This document shows positions 5,680 to 10,013 of a DNA stretch of 10,013 nt, in pieces (within the stretch, counting starts at the first letter, position 1; every line of letters begins with the position of its first letter). The stretch lies in NCBI GenBank assembly GCA_023459915.1, contig JAEWSN010000027.1:1-10013 (forward strand). The letters run 5' to 3'. This DNA is from Bacillota bacterium (GTDB taxonomy: Bacteria; Bacillota; Clostridia; DSM-8532). The position numbers and the translations under genes were made by a program. Below the pieces are notes generated by a model. That model saw nothing but the letters and a program-made list of their open reading frames with translations, had not been told where the DNA came from and did no database searches.

Positions 5680-7575
5680 ATGCCAAACCAAATGCCGGAA
5701 TCGGCAGCCCGCAAATTGGAAAACACAAACATGGAAAACACAAACATGGAAAACACAAACATGGAAACCACAACCCCGGGAATCCCAAGACCGGAATACC
5801 CAAGGCCACAACTGGTGCGGCCGGACTGGATGAATCTCAATGGCACCTGGGCGTTTGAGATGGATCACGGCAGGAGTGGACGCGCCAGGGGACTGGACAA
5901 GACGGCAGCCCTCTCCGGCACAATTGTGGTGCCGTTCTGCCCGGAAAGCGAGCTGTCCGGCGTGGGTTACAAGGATTTCATGGCCTCGGTCTGGTACAAA
6001 AAAACGGTGGCGCTGCCCCAGAAATGGCTTTCCGGAAGGGTACTGCTGCATTTCGGGGCGGTGGATTATGACACGGAGGTCTTCGTCAATGGCGTTTCCG
6101 CCGGCCGTCACCGTGGCGGCTATGCCTCCTTCTCCTTTGACATCACAGAACTTGTCAAGCCCGGGGAGAATGTGCTGACCGTATGCGCGGAGGATGACAA
6201 CCGTTCCGGACTGCAGCCCAGGGGCAAGCAGTCCGCGCTGTACCATTCCCATGCCTGTGACTACACGCGGACAACGGGCATCTGGCAAACCGTCTGGCTG
6301 GAATCCGTCCCGGACACCTACCTGCAGACGGTGAAATATGTGCCGGATCCCGCCAATGCGGCCGTGCATGTGGAGGCCCTGCTCAACCGCCCCGCCACCG
6401 GTGGATGTCTCACCGCCCGCGCAAGCCTGAACGGTGAGGCGGCGGGTTTGGGCACCGGCATCGTCACGGGCAATCGATGCCGGTTGACCCTGCCGCTGTC
6501 CGTGTGCCGGTTGTGGGAGCCCGGCGCCCCCCATCTGTACGATCTTTCGCTGACCCTTTCTGGGAATGGCGCGGATGGAGAGCGCCTTTCAGATCAGGTC
6601 GACTCGTACTTCGGCCTGCGCAGCGTCAGCTGGGACGGCCACAGCATCCAGATCAACGGCAGGCCGGTCTTCCAGCGGCTCATCCTCGACCAGGGCTTTT
6701 GGCCGGACGGCATTTACACCGCGCCCTCCGATGACGAGCTGCGGCGGGACATCGAACGCGGTATGGCCATGGGCTTCAACGGCGCCCGCATGCACGAGAA
6801 AATTTTTGAGGCCCGATACCTGTACTGGGCGGACCGGCTGGGGTATCTGGTCTGGGGCGAGCAGGCCAACTGGGGGCTGGACATCACAGGCCCCACGGGG
6901 CTGGAGCGGTTCCTGCCCGAGTGGCTGGAGGCCGTGCGGCGTGACTTCAACAGTCCGGCGCTGGTTGGCTGGTGCCCGTTCAACGAAACCTGGGATGAAC
7001 GCCGGGAGGGCGGCATTGGCAGTATTCCGCAGGACGATGAGGTGCTGCGCCAGATCTATCTGGTGACAAAGGCGCTCGACCCCACCCGGCCCGTCATCGA
7101 CACCAGCGGCAACTACCATGTGATGACCGATGTCTTCGACATCCATGACTACGAGCAGGATGTGGCGGCCTTTGCCGCGAAGTTCGAGGACATGCGCACC
7201 GGTGGCCGCATGAAGCCCGACGGCACAATGGAAAACGGTGGAGCCGTCTACAACACCTATCCGGATCGCCAGCGGTATGGCGGGCAACCCTATTTCGTCA
7301 GTGAATACGGTGGCATCTGGTGGAATCCGGCACAGGCGGGGTCGGCGTCATGGGGCTATGGCAGCCGGCCGCGTTCGGAGGAGGAGTTCCTGGACCGTTT
7401 TGCCGGACTGACCAACGCCCTGCTCGACAATCCCAACATCTGTGCGCTGTGCTATACGCAGCTGACCGATGTGGAACAGGAAACCAATGGGTTGTATACC
7501 TATGCGCGGGAACCGAAGTTCAACCCCGACTTCATCCGGGGCATTGTCTCCCGCAAGGCGGCCATTGAGGGCTGA
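5680..7575 (+). CDS. Glycoside hydrolase family 2 (beta-galactosidase/beta-glucuronidase type)
   Basis: Cytoplasmic exo-acting glycosidase, 631 residues, in the range of short GH2 enzymes. Domain order: low-complexity N-terminus (1-34); sugar-binding jelly-roll (about 44-210, with LNGTWAFEM and the RGGYASFSFDIT strand); immunoglobulin-like domain (about 215-325); TIM barrel (about 330-631). The acid/base is E436 in CPFNETWDE and the nucleophile is E542 in FVSEYGG. Their spacing of 106 residues is within GH2 variation. There is no signal peptide, so it should act on imported oligosaccharides. Linkage specificity cannot be read. The N-terminus holds three perfect ENTNM repeats that do not belong to the GH2 fold, which begins near the IPRPEYPRPQ segment. 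The gene is divergent from the FMN enzyme operon and convergent with the AI-2E gene. Confidence 0.93.
   Translation: MPNQMPESAARKLENTNMENTNMENTNMETTTPGIPRPEYPRPQLVRPDWMNLNGTWAFEMDHGRSGRARGLDKTAALSGTIVVPFCPESELSGVGYKDFMASVWYKKTVALPQKWLSGRVLLHFGAVDYDTEVFVNGVSAGRHRGGYASFSFDITELVKPGENVLTVCAEDDNRSGLQPRGKQSALYHSHACDYTRTTGIWQTVWLESVPDTYLQTVKYVPDPANAAVHVEALLNRPATGGCLTARASLNGEAAGLGTGIVTGNRCRLTLPLSVCRLWEPGAPHLYDLSLTLSGNGADGERLSDQVDSYFGLRSVSWDGHSIQINGRPVFQRLILDQGFWPDGIYTAPSDDELRRDIERGMAMGFNGARMHEKIFEARYLYWADRLGYLVWGEQANWGLDITGPTGLERFLPEWLEAVRRDFNSPALVGWCPFNETWDERREGGIGSIPQDDEVLRQIYLVTKALDPTRPVIDTSGNYHVMTDVFDIHDYEQDVAAFAAKFEDMRTGGRMKPDGTMENGGAVYNTYPDRQRYGGQPYFVSEYGGIWWNPAQAGSASWGYGSRPRSEEEFLDRFAGLTNALLDNPNICALCYTQLTDVEQETNGLYTYAREPKFNPDFIRGIVSRKAAIEG
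5718..5777 (+). repeat. 15-bp in-frame tandem repeat in the hydrolase N-terminus
   Basis: Three identical units, GGAAAACACAAACAT, at 5718-5732, 5733-5747 and 5748-5762. A decayed fourth unit runs at 5763-5777. Each unit adds five residues (ENTNM), so changes in copy number keep the frame. The A-rich composition contrasts with the GC-rich gene. Confidence 0.9.
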
Positions 7576-7662
7576 CGAACAGGCCGGCCCTTGAGGATTG
7601 AAGCACGGATGTGCAGACCAGGCCATTGCGGGCTGAGCTGCAGGCCGGCATGAACAGGGGGC

Positions 7663-7703
7663 GGAGAAGCCGGAGACTCATTCCGGTTTCCCGTCTCCTT
7701 TTT
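7663..7703 (+). terminator. Possible intrinsic terminator of the hydrolase gene
   Basis: The inner stem CCGGA (7670-7674) pairs with TCCGG (7682-7686) and is extended by three pairs. The outer GGAG (7663-7666) pairs with CTCC (7695-7698) across a bulge, and TTTTT follows at 7699-7703. It lies about 90 nt after the hydrolase stop and overlaps the last codons of the convergent AI-2E gene. The imperfect stem lowers confidence. Confidence 0.45.
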
Positions 7704-8949
7704 GATGCGCGGCATTGGATGCGTGTGGACCGGAGAGAATGGCTTCGAAGGGCGTTTTTTCAACCGGATCCGGTTGCGCGCCCTTGTTTTTGCGCCATTT
7801 CCCGCGCAGCCGTTTCTGCTTTGGCGGCACGTCCTTGACGGGGAACAGGGGCCGCAGCATGCCCGAATGCTTGAGCAGGTTGTAGAAGACCAGCAGGAAG
7901 GTCAGGTAAATCAACAGCCCGAAGCTGCCGGCCTGGAAGGCGATGAAGAGCACGGCCAGCATGAACAGCGGATGGATGTTGATGGAATCGGCGACCACCT
8001 TGGATTCCACGAACTGGCGCACCACGGTGATGAACAGCCAGCCGAGGATGAGGAACAGCGCGGTGCGCCAGTCCCCGGCAATGCCCCGCACAATGGCCAT
8101 GGGAATGTAGATGGTGCCCGGGCCCAGGATGGGAATGAGATCGGACACACCGACCAGCGCGCTCCAAATCAGGGGATAGTCGATGTCCAGGATCAGGAAC
8201 AGGATGAAGGTCTGCAGAAACGTCAGGAAATAGATGAGCAGATAGGAGCGGACATAGCGGCCCAGCATCTGCAGGCCGTCCGCCCAGGTGCGGTGCCCCG
8301 ATTGGATGGCGGCTTCTGAAAACAGGCTGCGGACGTATCCCTTGAGCGTATTGTAGTTTTTGGTGAAGGTGAAGGCGGAAAAGAAGATGACAATGAACAG
8401 CATCAGCCAGGTGGGCAGCGAGGTGACAAAGGTGATGGCCCAGCCGGCCACCATGCCCGCCCAGGACAAGGCCTGGGAAAGCCCGCTCAAAATTGTGTCG
8501 CGGTTGTCGGAGATGAAGGCGACCAGGTAGTCCATGTCGAAAACCGGCAGGGTGAAGGGCAATTCATTGGTGATCAGAAAATTTTCCACCCCCGTCAGAA
8601 TGGCCTGCGGATTGATCTGGGGTATCCGCGTCATCAGGCCGATCAGTTCACGCACGGCCAGAAAGCCGACCGACCCGATGATGGCCAGCAGCAGGATGAT
8701 GGTGATGAGCGGAGACAGCCATACCCCAATGGACTCTTTCATCTTCAGCCGCCGGCTGGTGAACCGGATGAGGGGCTGCGAAAGAACCGCAATGCCAAGC
8801 CCAATCAGAAAGGGAATGGTATAGGCGAGGGTGTACCGCAGAATGACTGCGAACAGGGTGTAAATGGCAAAAAACAGCAGGAATGCCCGAAGCCAGGCGA
8901 GAAAGCGGGGGCTGAACCAATTGCCGATGCGGCCCAGATAACTCTTCAT
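7678..8949 (-). CDS. AI-2E family transporter, YtvI-like membrane protein
   Basis: Polytopic membrane protein of the AI-2E transporter family (PF01594), 423 residues, with about eight hydrophobic segments (paired near 18-62, then about 79-98, 168-196, 236-253, 258-291, 296-312 and 327-358). Family signatures are visible: SDLIPILGPGTIYIP (269-283) and the RQFVESKVV...INIHPL stretch (311-328). The overall look resembles YtvI, the sporulation-associated member in Firmicutes, but members also act as ion/proton antiporters or small-molecule exporters, so the substrate is open. The tail from about 365 on is an extra basic, polar cytoplasmic segment. The ATG at 8949 has GGGAGG about 11 nt upstream, slightly long spacing. 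It is monocistronic as far as can be seen and convergent with the hydrolase. Confidence 0.88.
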   Translation of the reverse strand: MKSYLGRIGNWFSPRFLAWLRAFLLFFAIYTLFAVILRYTLAYTIPFLIGLGIAVLSQPLIRFTSRRLKMKESIGVWLSPLITIILLLAIIGSVGFLAVRELIGLMTRIPQINPQAILTGVENFLITNELPFTLPVFDMDYLVAFISDNRDTILSGLSQALSWAGMVAGWAITFVTSLPTWLMLFIVIFFSAFTFTKNYNTLKGYVRSLFSEAAIQSGHRTWADGLQMLGRYVRSYLLIYFLTFLQTFILFLILDIDYPLIWSALVGVSDLIPILGPGTIYIPMAIVRGIAGDWRTALFLILGWLFITVVRQFVESKVVADSINIHPLFMLAVLFIAFQAGSFGLLIYLTFLLVFYNLLKHSGMLRPLFPVKDVPPKQKRLRGKWRKNKGAQPDPVEKTPFEAILSGPHASNAAHQKGDGKPE

Positions 8950-9312
8950 ATTCCGGTATTCCTCCCATATGCCGCCCGTTTGCGGTCTGAATCCGGCCAG
9001 CCGGGCTGTTTGCGGCCGATCGGCGAAGGTGGTGCCAAGGCATTTGTTCAGGACATAGTTGGCATTATCTTACCACAAGACCGCATGGGTGATGGCGCCA
9101 AAACGATTCTTTGTGTAAAATGTTTGCAACCCCTCTTGTCTGTTTACGCGCAGCGGCCCCTGTTTGTCGGCTGGACCGCGTGGCGGGGTGCGGAGGGATG
9201 ATTTCGGCGGTTGGCTGTCCAAAACGACTTCCTCCGGTACCGCGGATTGCGCGGGCGGAAGGGGACTGCATCGGACAGGTTTTCGTCACGAAACAGCAGG
9301 ACGGAGGACACC
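8950..9312. other. Divergent intergenic region, no gene seen
   Basis: Separates the AI-2E gene (minus) and the sensor gene (plus). The stretch 9055-9130 is AT-richer and holds loose -10-like matches: GATAAT on the minus strand near 9070 and TGTGTAAAAT on the plus strand at 9112-9121. Neither has a convincing -35 box. Small inverted repeats occur (CCGCG-GATTG-CGCGG near 9241-9255 and TTTCG-TCA-CGAAA near 9282-9294), but they are short enough to be chance. No small gene or RNA could be supported. Confidence 0.4.
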
Positions 9313-10013
9313 ATGGACCGGGAACCTTGGCTTGCCAAACTCAATGAAATGGCGCTGGCGCAGGCCGCGCTCAAACCGGAACAGAATCTGGCCGACACCA
9401 TTCTCGCGCAGATCTCCGAGCTGGTCGGTGCGCGGTTTGTCACCTTTTCCGAATATGACGCCGGAAAGAACATGTTCTTCACCCGCAACATCAAGGCGGA
9501 GGAGCCGGTGATGGCGCTGGGCGTGCAGCTGCTGGGCAAGAATTTCATGCGCACGGCGGCAGCTTCCGACAGGGAGTACCTGCGGCAGCGGGTGCAGGCC
9601 CCCATCGCAATCTTCCATACTTTGACGGAGGTCTCCAACGGCGTAATCCATCAGCGTGTCTCCACCGCCTTTCGCGCGTTGACCGGCATCGATCGCCTGA
9701 TTTGCCTCACCCATCTGGTGGACGGGCAGATTTATGGCCTTTCCGTGGCCGGCCTGCGGCGGGATCAGCCTGAGCCGGACATGGCCGCCCTGTCGTTTTT
9801 TTCCGCCATCACCGCCGTTTCCATCCGCCGCAACCAGGTGGAGGATTCCCTGCGGAAAAGCCTGTTCCGCACACGGGAAATCATCCGGACGGCACGCAAT
9901 GGCATCGTCGTGCTGGATCGGGAGCTGGTGATCACCTCCTGGAATGAGGCGCTCGAGAAAATGAACGGCATCCCCGCGGCCTCGGTGCTGGGCAGGCCGG
10001 TGACAGAGGCGCT
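9313..10013 (+). CDS. GAF/PAS-domain sensor protein, N-terminal part (cut by the window edge)
   Basis: Start of a signalling protein; 233 codons are visible and the frame is open to the edge. ATG at 9313 with GGAGG 5 nt upstream. Residues about 22-172 look like a GAF-type sensory domain: helix NLADTILAQISELVGA, strand ARFVTFSEYD, later DRLICLTHLVDGQIYGLSVAG. A charged helical linker (about 173-188) leads into a PAS domain from about 187: TREIIRTARNGIVVLDREL, then ITSWNEALEKMNGI and a VLGRPV segment, all typical PAS features. There is no signal peptide or membrane segment so far, so it is probably cytoplasmic. The output domain (histidine kinase, diguanylate cyclase, sigma-54 activator or other) lies past the edge and cannot be told. 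Confidence 0.8.
   Translation, partial: MDREPWLAKLNEMALAQAALKPEQNLADTILAQISELVGARFVTFSEYDAGKNMFFTRNIKAEEPVMALGVQLLGKNFMRTAAASDREYLRQRVQAPIAIFHTLTEVSNGVIHQRVSTAFRALTGIDRLICLTHLVDGQIYGLSVAGLRRDQPEPDMAALSFFSAITAVSIRRNQVEDSLRKSLFRTREIIRTARNGIVVLDRELVITSWNEALEKMNGIPAASVLGRPVTEA

Noticed and set aside
5482..6534. Minus-strand open frame of 350 codons opposite the hydrolase start.
   Set aside because: Antisense to the GH2 gene, whose domains and catalytic residues are clear. Its repeated CVFHV-type residues are only the reverse reading of the 15-bp tandem repeat.
7702..8319. Plus-strand open frame of 205 codons opposite the AI-2E gene.
   Set aside because: Antisense to a gene with clear membrane segments and family motifs. 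The predicted product is rich in Q, H, E and G with no fold signal.
9282..9294. TTTCG-TCA-CGAAA palindrome before the sensor gene as an operator.
   Set aside because: The arms are only 5 bp, within chance expectation for a region of this size, and no promoter could be placed beside it.

Overview
This is a GC-rich bacterial window (upper 50s % GC by eye). It has strong AGGAGG-type ribosome binding sites, a LplB-type sugar ABC permease and a YtvI-like AI-2E family membrane protein. Together these point to a Firmicute, probably a GC-rich, carbohydrate-using clostridial lineage; the species cannot be named from the sequence. All seven genes look intact apart from the sensor gene cut by the right edge. 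No rRNA, tRNA, CRISPR array, insertion sequence or phage gene was seen.

Layout. (1) 23-1027, minus: an ABC sugar-transporter permease. A sigma-A-type promoter with a LacI-family-like operator at the predicted transcription start lies upstream, followed by a leader of about 217 nt. Its partner genes should lie beyond the left edge. (2) 1424-5028, minus: a compact three-gene unit in transcription order. It encodes a short FMN-dependent alpha-hydroxy-acid-oxidase-like enzyme, an ArsR-type winged-helix regulator with a large C-terminal domain, and an M3 family zinc oligopeptidase. A perfect 16-bp hairpin follows it. (3) 5029-5679: a divergent control region of about 650 bp, rich in repeats. It holds a 12-bp tandem repeat, three copies of a CAACGGCCGGRGT element, a plus-strand promoter, an AT-rich inverted repeat, and a direct repeat whose second copy carries the next gene's Shine-Dalgarno. 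(4) 5680-7575, plus: a cytoplasmic family 2 glycoside hydrolase with an in-frame 15-bp tandem repeat at its N-terminus. (5) 7678-8949, minus: an AI-2E family membrane protein, convergent with the hydrolase. (6) 9313 to the edge, plus: the start of a GAF/PAS sensor protein.

How they may work together (inference). The permease and the hydrolase lack obvious links to each other but both fit import and intracellular cleavage of oligosaccharides. The regulator sits inside the operon divergent from the hydrolase, so it is the natural candidate to act on the shared 5029-5679 control region. The oxidase-like enzyme lacks the arginine that normally holds the substrate carboxylate, so its substrate is open. 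The last two genes look like unrelated housekeeping or signalling genes.
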